Shown here in pieces: positions 8,722-16,744 of a stretch of 21,271 nucleotides of DNA (positions are counted from its first letter, which is position 1; every line of letters begins with the position of its first letter). The notes under the pieces are model-generated. The model was given only the letters and a program-made list of their open reading frames with translations. It was not told the DNA's origin and searched no databases. Location of the stretch: contig URER01000042.1 of NCBI GenBank assembly GCA_900547005.1, positions 1-21,271 of the forward strand, in the 5' to 3' direction. The translations under genes were made by a program, and so were the position numbers. The DNA comes from an uncultured Prevotella sp. GTDB lineage: Bacteria > Bacteroidota > Bacteroidia > Bacteroidales > Bacteroidaceae.

Positions 8722-10458
8722 TCAGTCTTCCCTGTCCTCACCCTCGTTAGGGCGTATGTCCTCTATTTGCAGTTGCATGGCACCTCTTTTGAACACGTTG
8801 TCCTCGATGGTGTATGCAATGTCGAAACCGCGTTTCGACTTGATATAGCGTGCCGACGCGCTCTGCCCGAATGCGATTCCGTTCATCACGTTGTTCGATT
8901 TCGAGTCTACAAGCTCCAGCTTTATGTGCTCCTGTTCCCGGCCTACCACCTTGCTCGTACCGAAGTCGTAGACATTGGTCGTGCAGAAAATTGGTTTCGT
9001 GTTGCCCGGGCCGAACGGAGAGAACCGTTTCAGGTCGGCGTGCAGTTTCTTTGTGATGTCTTTGAAGTCGATTATCGCGTCAATATCAATGATGGCCTCC
9101 GTCTGTTCCGGCTCTATATGGTCTTCGACATACTTCTGGAAACGCTTCCTAAACTCCGTCACGTCGTTCCATTTCAGAGTCAGTCCTGCGGCGTAAGTAT
9201 GTCCCCCGAAGTTCAGCAGCAGGTCGCGGCAGCTCTTTATTGCCGAGTAAACGTCAAATCCTGCAACGCTTCTTGCCGAACCGGTAGCCAGATTATCATC
9301 GCGCGTAAGTACAACGGTAGGGCGGAAATAGATTTCCGTCAGTCGCGAAGCCACTATGCCGATGACACCCTTCTTCCAGTTCTCGTCATAAAGAACGATG
9401 CTCGACTGGTGTTTCTGATTTTCCAGACGCGCTACGATTTGGTTTGCCTCCTCGGTCATGTGCCTGTCCACATCCTTCCGCTGCTCGTTATATTCGTTGA
9501 TGTGCTTCGCAGCGTTCAGCGCGTAGCCCAAATCTCTCTCAACGAGCAAGTCTACTGATTCCTTTCCGTTCTCCATGCGTCCCGACGCGTTTATGCGCGG
9601 GCCAATCTTAAACACAATATCACTCATGGAAAGTTCCCTGCCGCTCAATCCGCAGATGTCGATGATAGCCTTCAAGCCTACGCTCGGATTCTGGTTGAGC
9701 TGTTTCAGTCCGTGGAAAGCCAGTATGCGGTTCTCGTCGACAACCGGAACAAGGTCGGCAGCGATACTTACGGCGCAGAAGTCGAGCAGCGGAATAAGCC
9801 GTGAGAATGGAATCCCGTTGTTTTTTGCGAACGCCTGCATGAACTTGAAGCCCACACCGCAACCGCACAAGTCCTTGAATGGGTATGTGTCGCCATCTCT
9901 TTTCGGGTTCAGGATAGCCACCGCCGGCGGCATTTGCTCGTCGGGCACGTGATGGTCGCATATAATAAAGTCGATGCCTATACTTTTCGCATAGGCTATT
10001 TCCTCTATTGCCTTTATGCCGCAATCGAGGATAATGATTAGTTTCACACCGTTTTCCTTCGCATATTCCAATCCTTTCCGGCTCACGCCGTAGCCCTCGT
10101 CATATCTGTCGGGGATATAGTAGTCGATATTGGAATAATATTGGCGTAGGAATTTATACACCAGAGCCACAGCCGTACATCCGTCTACATCGTAATCGCC
10201 GTACACCAGTATGCGCTCTTTGCGCCCCATAGCATCGTTAAGCCTGTCCACGGCCAAGTCCATGTCCTTCATTAGGAATGGATTTATGAGGTCGGCGAGT
10301 TGCGGACGGAAGAATCTCTTCGCGGCCGATTCTGTCGTGATGCCCCGTTTTATGAGTAGCGACGCCAGTATAGGACTGATATTCAGCTTCTCGCCGAGTT
10401 CCTCAGCCGTCTTCTGCTTGTCCGGTGTTGGTGTTTGATAATTCCATTTGAAGTGCAT
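8722..10458 (-). CDS. recJ: Single-stranded-DNA-specific exonuclease RecJ
   Basis: A 5'-3' ssDNA exonuclease of the DHH phosphoesterase family, acting with RecQ-type helicases in recombinational and mismatch repair. At 578 residues it matches E. coli RecJ in length. Catalytic motifs are intact: GDYDVDGCTA with Asp88, Asp90 and Asp92, then Asp145 in ILDCGI, then DHH at 168-170. PRINASGRMENGKESVDLL follows. The DHHA1 part carries NFGGHTYAAGLTL (GGH 418-420) and is followed by the OB-fold tail. The start is ATG at 10458. recQ begins 7 bp downstream, so the two are probably one unit. Upstream, 212 bp separate it from the HTH remnant. That gap has only a weak TAACTTTA -7-like sequence and a possible CCAAA/TTTGG stem. 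Confidence 0.95.
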   Translation of the reverse strand: MHFKWNYQTPTPDKQKTAEELGEKLNISPILASLLIKRGITTESAAKRFFRPQLADLINPFLMKDMDLAVDRLNDAMGRKERILVYGDYDVDGCTAVALVYKFLRQYYSNIDYYIPDRYDEGYGVSRKGLEYAKENGVKLIIILDCGIKAIEEIAYAKSIGIDFIICDHHVPDEQMPPAVAILNPKRDGDTYPFKDLCGCGVGFKFMQAFAKNNGIPFSRLIPLLDFCAVSIAADLVPVVDENRILAFHGLKQLNQNPSVGLKAIIDICGLSGRELSMSDIVFKIGPRINASGRMENGKESVDLLVERDLGYALNAAKHINEYNEQRKDVDRHMTEEANQIVARLENQKHQSSIVLYDENWKKGVIGIVASRLTEIYFRPTVVLTRDDNLATGSARSVAGFDVYSAIKSCRDLLLNFGGHTYAAGLTLKWNDVTEFRKRFQKYVEDHIEPEQTEAIIDIDAIIDFKDITKKLHADLKRFSPFGPGNTKPIFCTTNVYDFGTSKVVGREQEHIKLELVDSKSNNVMNGIAFGQSASARYIKSKRGFDIAYTIEDNVFKRGAMQLQIEDIRPNEGEDRED

Positions 10459-10670
10459 TTATATATTGTTTTTTATTTTTCTTTTCCCGAAACCGCTTCC
10501 CTTGTGCGGTGAAAAGAGATTTGCCGTAGCTGCAAATCCGCGTGTAAAGTTACGAATAAAAAACGATATATAGGCATTAATCAATTCTAAAAATACTGAA
10601 ACCTATACAGAAACCTATCCTTTACGGTTGCCAAATAACCCTTTTGGTGTTGTCAAAGTATTGCTTTAAC

Positions 10671-11228
10671 CTAATTTTTTCGTCTGCTTGCCCGCTTTAT
10701 GTTGCATTCTATTGTTCCGGCCTTGCCGTCATCAAACAGTTTCTTGTTTATGGTTGCTTTCGCATTGGTAACAATCTGGTCGCTTATGTCGCCCATTATG
10801 ATTTTTATGCCGGGGTTCTTTATTCCCATTCTGATGAGCAACAGAATCCTGCTTTCCTTTTCGGTGAGCTTGTTCCATTGCGCTATGGCATAAAAAGCCG
10901 GGAGGTGCTGCTCGGCGGCGAGGAAAGCGTCAGTCCAATCTTTTTTCGTTGGCAGTTGCTGCTTGCGTTTTGGCTTTGCCATATCGTGGAACTTCTTAAC
11001 TACATTGCTTGTGATGAACTTCCGTTCGTCATCCTCCACTTTCAGCTCCTTGTAGCGCTCCTCGTATTCCGCTTTCTGCTTCTCGAGCCTTTCTATCTCC
11101 TTTTTCTTCTGCTCCAACAGCGCCTGATGGTCGTTGATGAGCGTGTCGTAGTCGGCCTGACTATTATTTAGTTTCTCTACCGTACTTTCATTGTGTGCTT
11201 TTTTACTGCCGAAAAACTCTTTTTGTTG
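10671..11228 (-). pseudogene. 5'-truncated remnant of an HTH regulator with a coiled coil
   Basis: The frame is open from just after a TGA at 11229-11231 down to the TAG at 10671 but has no ATG or GTG; the first plausible start is a TTG at 11117, giving 148 residues. Coding-like sequence (EFFGSKKAHNESTVEKLNN...) extends upstream of that TTG, so the N-terminus looks lost. A charged coiled coil (EQKKKEIERLEKQKAEYEER) leads into LTEKESRILLLIRMGIKN and then DQIVTNAKATINKKLF. This resembles the LuxR-like HTH found at the C-terminus of large Bacteroidota sensor-regulators. The break lies only about 20 bp from the end of the restriction/OLD island. tgttgtcaaag occurs at both edges (10648-10658 and 11224-11234). 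It could instead be a small gene using TTG. Confidence 0.6.
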
Positions 11229-11249
11229 TCAAAGAATTTTCTAGCATTT

Positions 11250-13067
11250 TTAATGTAACATGGATGTAATTCTATTGAACCATTCTTTTACTTCGCCATC
11301 CGGATCTATTTCTTCGAGATATTTTATATTCATCCCCTCTTGGAAAACTTTGCTCAAATAAATTTTCGCTTTTTTGCTCTTCATTGCATTATCTAATTTA
11401 TTCTTCTCTGAATATGCTATACCAAACAATTTTGGCACATCATTTTGTGTCGTATCTACCTCTAAGTCATAGATTGCTTTTATAGCATTTGGATGAAGGT
11501 AATTTTCAATCTCGTATTTTTGAGTTAGAGTTCCCCAAGAACTGTCTTCTCGTGCATTAATTTCGTCAATACTTTTTTGATATGTATTAACATCGTTGTC
11601 ATAAATATGAATTTCGGGGCAACCAAGATTTTTAAAGTATTGTTTTTCCACCCAATACTTTAAGATGCTACCACCAAGTGGAACAATAAGAATTCGTTTA
11701 TCATTTTCTAAATCTACAATATTATCATACTTTTCTCTTAAGCAACGGCTAAATGCTTTAAAAGCAATAACATCTGTTGGGCCTTCGAGACATAAAAGGA
11801 GTTGGATATTTTTATTTGTATCAGGAAATATTCCCAGTGTTTCGACTATCAGAGGCAATATTTCTGTACCCGATTTAATATTAGGACATCCGTTTGCATC
11901 CCGATCTATAAAACGCAAATTTTCAATTGGTAATTCTTGAGCAAGTCCAGGGCTGTGCGTCGTTAGTATCACTTGGCATTTATCAGACTTCGATAGTTCT
12001 TTAAAAGAATTAATCAAAATTCGTTGATTGTTTGGATGTTGTGCAGTTTCAGGTTCTTCAATAGCGTATATGATATTCTTCTTCTTGTAATTAGATGATT
12101 TTAATTTACGCTCTGCTTCAGCCTTAAAAAAACCAACTAAAATCATACGACGAACGCCGCTACCTCGTTTATTCAAAGCGATACCGTCATCAGTATCCAT
12201 CGCTATTGAAAACAAACTGTTCCATTTGGAAGACGTTGGTGGAGTGAATTTTGGGGTTAATTGATTGGCAAGATTGCAATCAATATACTTTAATGCCTCT
12301 TGTGTTTGTTGTGCTATAGCCATTGCTTTATCTTGCACTTTCTTTTGAATTGTATTAATTTCTTCTTGTACTTCAGAAATAGCCTCTTGTATTGCTGCTT
12401 TCATTGGATTTTGGACTTCTCCATCCGAATCTTGGCTACTCCTATCACTTTGAAATAATGCATAATTAGGTAAGTACGAATCTAATTTTGTCCAAATCTC
12501 TTTTCCGTCTTCTTTAGCCTTAGAAACTTCGATTTCTGTTTCTTGTAAATTCAAATCTGCAATAGAGGCCCAAATAGCTTTTCTCATCAAAGGGTTCCCC
12601 TTAAGAGGAACATCTATGTCTTTATCCTTGATGATTTTTTGTAAATCCTTTTCTTTTAGCGATAACAAATTTTCAACCCCAACTGTATTGGGATGATTAG
12701 CAACAATATATACAGTCGAAGAAACTTTAGACTTACTACAATCGTAAATTTTCTTTATGCGTAAAATGTCATTTGAGATGGTAAGATATTCATCTGTTAA
12801 GTTGGTTTTTTCTCCAGAGTCTAAAATCAATTCTGAAGGTAAATCACAAAAATCACATGTAATAACAACATTTTTATCTCCATGAATATTTGCGTCAGAT
12901 GGTTCTATTTTCACCAATTCATTATTAAAAAATATTTCTAACCCTTCCAATATCGTAGATTTGCCAATGTCATTTTTGCCGACAAATGTAGTTAAGTCGT
13001 CAAATTCAATGCGAACTTCATCCTTATAGCATCTGAAATTTTTTAAGTATATCGTTTTTAATTTCAT
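11250..13067 (-). CDS. OLD-family ATP-dependent nuclease (AAA ATPase + TOPRIM)
   Basis: A 605-residue protein of the OLD family (overcoming lysogenization defect; the fold also found in GajA of Gabija). The ABC-type ATPase part has LKNFRCYKDEVRIEF, Walker A GKNDIGKST (30-38), the signature region RGSGVRRM (about 305-312), Walker B IIYAIEEPE with Glu337/Glu338, and the switch TTHSPG with His371. Long helical arms lie between Walker A and the signature. The TOPRIM half has LEGPTD with Glu428, VPLGGS, YDND with Asp490 and Asp492, and EIENYL (Glu519). All expected catalytic residues are present. The start is ATG at 13067, 4 bp after the restriction gene, so the genes are surely co-expressed. No helicase partner (GajB type) is adjacent. 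The sequence is visibly more A+T-rich than recJ/recQ, suggesting transfer. Confidence 0.88.
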   Translation of the reverse strand: MKLKTIYLKNFRCYKDEVRIEFDDLTTFVGKNDIGKSTILEGLEIFFNNELVKIEPSDANIHGDKNVVITCDFCDLPSELILDSGEKTNLTDEYLTISNDILRIKKIYDCSKSKVSSTVYIVANHPNTVGVENLLSLKEKDLQKIIKDKDIDVPLKGNPLMRKAIWASIADLNLQETEIEVSKAKEDGKEIWTKLDSYLPNYALFQSDRSSQDSDGEVQNPMKAAIQEAISEVQEEINTIQKKVQDKAMAIAQQTQEALKYIDCNLANQLTPKFTPPTSSKWNSLFSIAMDTDDGIALNKRGSGVRRMILVGFFKAEAERKLKSSNYKKKNIIYAIEEPETAQHPNNQRILINSFKELSKSDKCQVILTTHSPGLAQELPIENLRFIDRDANGCPNIKSGTEILPLIVETLGIFPDTNKNIQLLLCLEGPTDVIAFKAFSRCLREKYDNIVDLENDKRILIVPLGGSILKYWVEKQYFKNLGCPEIHIYDNDVNTYQKSIDEINAREDSSWGTLTQKYEIENYLHPNAIKAIYDLEVDTTQNDVPKLFGIAYSEKNKLDNAMKSKKAKIYLSKVFQEGMNIKYLEEIDPDGEVKEWFNRITSMLH

Positions 13068-13071
13068 AATA

Positions 13072-14160
13072 TTACTTTAGTCTTACTTGAAAATTCAATT
13101 TGAACGACAACGTACCATCATATTCTTTTATAATAGATGCATATTCATGTCGAGTTGTGCTCGCACGCTCTAAATACGCATTCGAGAAAAGAAAATCTTC
13201 AAAACGATTCCGGTCATAGAAATGATAACAAAGAATTTCTCCATCTTTCTTTACGACCAAATAACCACCGTTTGCATCATATTTACCACTCCATGTGGAC
13301 GCAGGCATCAAACCTAATGCAGCCGAAGTTAAGAGGTGCTTGATTTTGTAAGCATAAAAAGGCGAAGATTGTGTCGTATCATATCCCAAGGGATTTGTTT
13401 CTGTAATACGTTCTGCAAGCTCCTTCAATGTAGATATACCGCTGTTTAACTGCTCTAAAAGCAAGTTTGCAATTATAGATGGCAAATCTCCGTCAAGCAT
13501 GATAAGATTATTGCGGAATATCCGATTGTCTATTTTGTCAAATACCAATTTGCCCCCTTTCTTTTTAATGGTATTGACCCTTTCTATCACTTTGTTTCGT
13601 TTGGGATTCAGTGAATTGATTGCAACAATATCGTCATCAGAAAGAGATGCACCTTCAATCTTGAAGTTAAAATTGGTAGCTTTGCTTGCATTTAACAATG
13701 TAGAATCGCCTCCAAGTTGGGATTTTATGCTGAATCCCATCTCCGAGTTCATTTTAGTTCTTCGGTCATGCAATATAATTCTGATGTCTGTTTTATCTGT
13801 TGACTTTGCTTTCAAAGAATGGCAATAGATACTATTCATGAAAGATTCAATTTGTGGAATTGCAAATGCTCCATCATTTTCATTGATGAATCTTAATAAA
13901 TTCTCTGCTTCCACTAAAAATACCGATGCTGGAGTTCTTAGCAACTCTGCTCCTTCAGGAGTTTGAATTACCACATCTTTCTCTTGTATCTCATAGTTGA
14001 AATCTCCATCCCTTTCTTGACGAAGAATCATTATAATAGGATAGAACAAATCTTGAATCTTATTCAGGTTTTGGTCTCCTGCATATACTTTTCCTTCACC
14101 CAATAATTTGAATAAAGTATATACCTCACTCCATTCTCCTTTATTTCCTGTCAGTGCCAT
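13072..14160 (-). CDS. HpaII-family type II restriction endonuclease
   Basis: A 362-residue protein recognised from the N-terminal family signature GNKGEWSEVYTLFKLLGEGK (5-24) followed by NLNKI...FYPI. A mid-protein segment has Asp125 in DIRIIL and MGFSIKSQLGGDSTLLNAS (141-159), which looks like the catalytic/metal region (D...E-x-K-like, Glu140 and Lys147). HpaII itself cuts C^CGG; the same site is expected here but not proven. The ATG at 14160 lies 20 bp inside the end of the methyltransferase gene and the OLD gene follows after 4 bp, so expression is tied to the protecting methylase. Other enzyme families share the GFSIKS-type segment, but the N-terminal match favours HpaII. Confidence 0.8.
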   Translation of the reverse strand: MALTGNKGEWSEVYTLFKLLGEGKVYAGDQNLNKIQDLFYPIIMILRQERDGDFNYEIQEKDVVIQTPEGAELLRTPASVFLVEAENLLRFINENDGAFAIPQIESFMNSIYCHSLKAKSTDKTDIRIILHDRRTKMNSEMGFSIKSQLGGDSTLLNASKATNFNFKIEGASLSDDDIVAINSLNPKRNKVIERVNTIKKKGGKLVFDKIDNRIFRNNLIMLDGDLPSIIANLLLEQLNSGISTLKELAERITETNPLGYDTTQSSPFYAYKIKHLLTSAALGLMPASTWSGKYDANGGYLVVKKDGEILCYHFYDRNRFEDFLFSNAYLERASTTRHEYASIIKEYDGTLSFKLNFQVRLK

Positions 14161-15883
14161 ATTTCATGGATTTTGAGAGATTAATTCTTTTTATTATTTC
14201 CTGTGCTGTTGCCTGAATGGCGGGTACAGCAACAGAATTTCCAAATTGCTTGTAAGCAGATGCGTCTGCCACTCCGATTATAAAATTATCTGGAAAGCCC
14301 TGCAAACGTGCCCATTCCCGTGGAGTCATTCTGCGTAAGCCATCACGATTTATTTCGCCTTTTATATTAGTAACAGGTGTGAAATCTTCGAGACGGTTAT
14401 CGATAACCAAGTTGCGCTCTCGTCCCATGCCGCCTACAACAATGGCATTTGCAACGCCATTATCCGGTATTATTTCGTATCCGAAACCATTACCTTTTGC
14501 AGCATGACGCTCTTTGTGAGCCACGAGCGTCTTTATATATTGCGTGGATAGATAATATTTCGCAGAAACAGTATGTTCTTCTTTTACATCTGCGAATGTC
14601 TTAGTTTTATCTGTTGGCTCAGGATATTCGAATTCTGTTACATTTTGGTCTTTTCGGAATCCTACGATATATACTCTTTCACGATGCTGTGGAACGCCGA
14701 AATTCATTGCGTTCACGATTTGAGGTTCCGGTACATAATAATCCAAATCCTCTCTTAAAACTTTCAATATAGTTTGAATGGTTTTCCCTTTATCATGTAT
14801 GAGCAACCCTTTGACATTCTCCAAGAAGAAAGCTTTAGGGCGTTTACGACGTATGATCTCGGCTACATCAAAAAATAATGTTCCTCTTGTTTCTTCAAAT
14901 CCCAATCGTTTACCAGCCAAAGAAAATGCCTGACAAGGAAAACCGGCACACAATACATCAAAATCATCCGGAACAAATGATTTCGTGGATTCTTTGGTAA
15001 TATCTCCAAATGGCACTTCACCATAATTCAGTAAATAAGTCTTTTGTGCCTGTGCATCCCATTCTGATGAGAATACACATTTCCCGCCAAGATTTTGCAT
15101 TGCCATTCTGAATCCACCAATTCCTGCGAACAAATCAATGAATGTGAATTTAGGATTATCGACGGGAAGAAATGGCACAGCGAACAAATCCGAAAATAGA
15201 GAGTATTGAACGCAAGCATCAGAAACAAATTCCCTTTCAACTTGTTTGTTATGGACATTGTAAATATCCTCTATCAGTCCTTCGGCTTTATTTTTATATG
15301 GCTGGGCATATTTATATCCTTGATTATGCAGATAGTGAGAAACTATTGCCATTTGTTCGTCAAACGGCATTATTGTTCCATCCTCATTCAAAGAATGCGG
15401 ACCATACATTTGTATTGCAACCTTATTGCTACCACATATATTTGTGATTGCTATTTTTTCAGTGGCTTTATTATCTGTGTTCATATAGTTCAAAACTCTA
15501 TTTAAGCATTTATCAGGTTCTTTGGTTATTTCTGTTTCCCAAAATCGAAAAACTTTCCATCCTTGTCGGTGTAATTCTGCATTTACTTCTTTGTCGCGCT
15601 CAATGTTCCGTTCTATTTTAGAGTACCAGAATTCACAGTTACTTTTATGGTCGTTCTTCCTTATATCCCAGTTCCTGCCATGCCAAAACTCGCCATCGCA
15701 AAATATCGCAACTTTATTCTTTTTAATAACAAAATCCGGTTTACCGAATACGGACGTGTCATTTTTGCGATACCTCACTCCTGCATTCCAAAGTAATTTA
15801 CCAAACAGGAGTTCCAATTTGGTGCCTTTTCCTTTGTTTGCAGCCATATTTTTATGGCGTTGTTCTTTTGTCAGACAATCCAC
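14141..15883 (-). CDS. Vsr mismatch endonuclease fused to a C5-cytosine methyltransferase
   Basis: From the GTG at 15883 it is 580 residues in two parts. The Vsr half (about 3-135) has LTKEQRHKNM, GKPDFV with Asp50 (equivalent to the catalytic Asp51 of E. coli Vsr), FCDGEFWHGR and FWYSKIERNIERD...GWKVFRFWE. Vsr nicks T:G mismatches left when 5-methylcytosine deaminates. The DGCFWH-type zinc Cys is Glu here. After a linker, the methyltransferase has motif I DLFAGIGGFR (251-260), the GFPCQAFS motif with catalytic Cys317, ENVKG (355-359), QHRERVYIVG (399-408), RRMTPREWARLQGFPDNF and GNSVAVPA. The first in-frame start is a TTG at 15919, but it falls at the expected transcription start, while GTG 15883 has aaagga 10 bases upstream. 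It is first gene of the operon and overlaps the restriction gene by 20 bp. Confidence 0.9.
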   Translation of the reverse strand: MDCLTKEQRHKNMAANKGKGTKLELLFGKLLWNAGVRYRKNDTSVFGKPDFVIKKNKVAIFCDGEFWHGRNWDIRKNDHKSNCEFWYSKIERNIERDKEVNAELHRQGWKVFRFWETEITKEPDKCLNRVLNYMNTDNKATEKIAITNICGSNKVAIQMYGPHSLNEDGTIMPFDEQMAIVSHYLHNQGYKYAQPYKNKAEGLIEDIYNVHNKQVEREFVSDACVQYSLFSDLFAVPFLPVDNPKFTFIDLFAGIGGFRMAMQNLGGKCVFSSEWDAQAQKTYLLNYGEVPFGDITKESTKSFVPDDFDVLCAGFPCQAFSLAGKRLGFEETRGTLFFDVAEIIRRKRPKAFFLENVKGLLIHDKGKTIQTILKVLREDLDYYVPEPQIVNAMNFGVPQHRERVYIVGFRKDQNVTEFEYPEPTDKTKTFADVKEEHTVSAKYYLSTQYIKTLVAHKERHAAKGNGFGYEIIPDNGVANAIVVGGMGRERNLVIDNRLEDFTPVTNIKGEINRDGLRRMTPREWARLQGFPDNFIIGVADASAYKQFGNSVAVPAIQATAQEIIKRINLSKSMKYGTDRK

Positions 15884-15923
15884 CGGTGATATTCCTTTAA
15901 CAGTACATACCCAATCCAATTTA

Positions 15924-15953
15924 CAAAAGTAGTCATTTTAATTCAAACGCAAT
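15924..15953 (-). promoter_or_regulatory. Promoter of the restriction/OLD operon
   Basis: On the - strand, attg (15953-15950) is followed by 18 bases and TAnnTTTG as tacttttg (15931-15924). Transcription would start at about 15917-15920. That is right on the TTG at 15919, which supports initiation at the GTG at 15883 with a leader of about 35 bases. No inverted repeat typical of a C-protein operator is evident. Confidence 0.65.
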
Positions 15954-16062
15954 TCATTGTTAGTTGATAATAATAAAAAAGAATCTGATATTTTTATTTT
16001 TTAATTATTGCAGTCTGCCATATTTAATTTATTTGCCAGTGGCTTTCTGCTTTTTATTATTA

Positions 16063-16599
16063 GAAAATCTTGAAAGTATGTGCTCTAAAACTCGCGAATT
16101 TTGGAACGGAATCTGCCGAGTGCGCAAAAACGCGAAAATAGAGCTTTTTAGACGAAAATGGGTTAATTATTTGATAGTCAGACGGTTGTGGCGTTGTTTG
16201 ACGAAAATACCCGTTTCGGAGGGCGTTTTAGGCACCGTTATGTTGCAACGGAGGCACTTTTAGACTCTAACGGAGGCACTTTTGCACTCTAACGGAGGCT
16301 CCGTTGCACTCCAAAAGTGGCTCAAACGGGGGCTAAAAGTGGCACTTTTGAAAGTGAACGAACGTTAAATCGGGCGATTTTGCCATTTTTGCGTGTTTTT
16401 CGGGATGTGATTTTTCGATGAAAATCGACCCGATTTTTCTCTAACGGAGGCACTTTTGGAGTTTTTAGTCGTCAGTTTTGAGTTTTTAGTGGCGATTTTT
16501 GGGGTCGAAAAAAGGGCAAAAATTGTAACGGAGCCTATATTTAACAAAAGTTGACATGAAATGAAATGTAAAGATTTATGACTAAAAAAGGGGTGGCCC
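16063..16599 (+). repeat. Long structured intergenic repeat, copy 1
   Basis: A non-coding element colinear with a second copy at 18824-19382. Shared anchors are ctctaaaactcgcgaattt (16083), gagtgcgcaaaaacgcgaaa (16118), gttaaatcgggcga (16364), aacggaggcacttttgga (16443) and cctatatttaaca (16534). The span from the first to the last anchor is 464 bp here and 465 bp in copy 2. AACGGAG motifs sit at 16247, 16269 and 16291, exactly 22 bp apart; the third is the 15-base palindrome aacggaggctccgtt. aaatcggg (16367-16374) and cccgattt (16429-16436) form an 8-bp stem with a 54-base interior. Short frames inside are not conserved between copies, so it does not appear to code. Confidence 0.88.
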
Positions 16600-16744
16600 C
16601 CCTGCCCCCCGGTGGGGGAGGAAGGAGAAGGAAGAAAGGAGTTCTGGAGTTCAGAAAAATGCTATGCTGTTGATGATATTTTGCCGGGATATGCAATAAA
16701 GAATATTTTGTTTTCGTTATTACAATAGAGTATTAATATAAATT
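16600..16744. other. C/G-run hairpin and purine-rich tract before the retropepsin-like gene
   Basis: ccccc/ggggg runs (about 16603-16620) can form a short GC hairpin, resembling the cccccctgggggag core of the 56-bp repeat at the right end. A purine tract (ggaggaaggagaaggaagaaagga) follows. Upstream of the next gene, ttttg at 16706-16710 could be a -33 box, but no TAnnTTTG lies at the right distance. Confidence 0.45.

Noticed and set aside
8767..9558. 263-codon frame on the + strand across recJ
   Set aside because: It lies opposite the well-conserved recJ gene; its residues show no family pattern and it follows from recJ codon use.
11250..13067. Gabija system (GajA)
   Set aside because: The OLD-type motifs fit, but no UvrD-like GajB helicase gene is next to it; the neighbours are a restriction enzyme and a methyltransferase.
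15964..16263. 99-codon + strand frame reaching into long repeat copy 1
   Set aside because: It starts in A+T-rich spacer, and the part in the repeat is not kept open or similar in copy 2.
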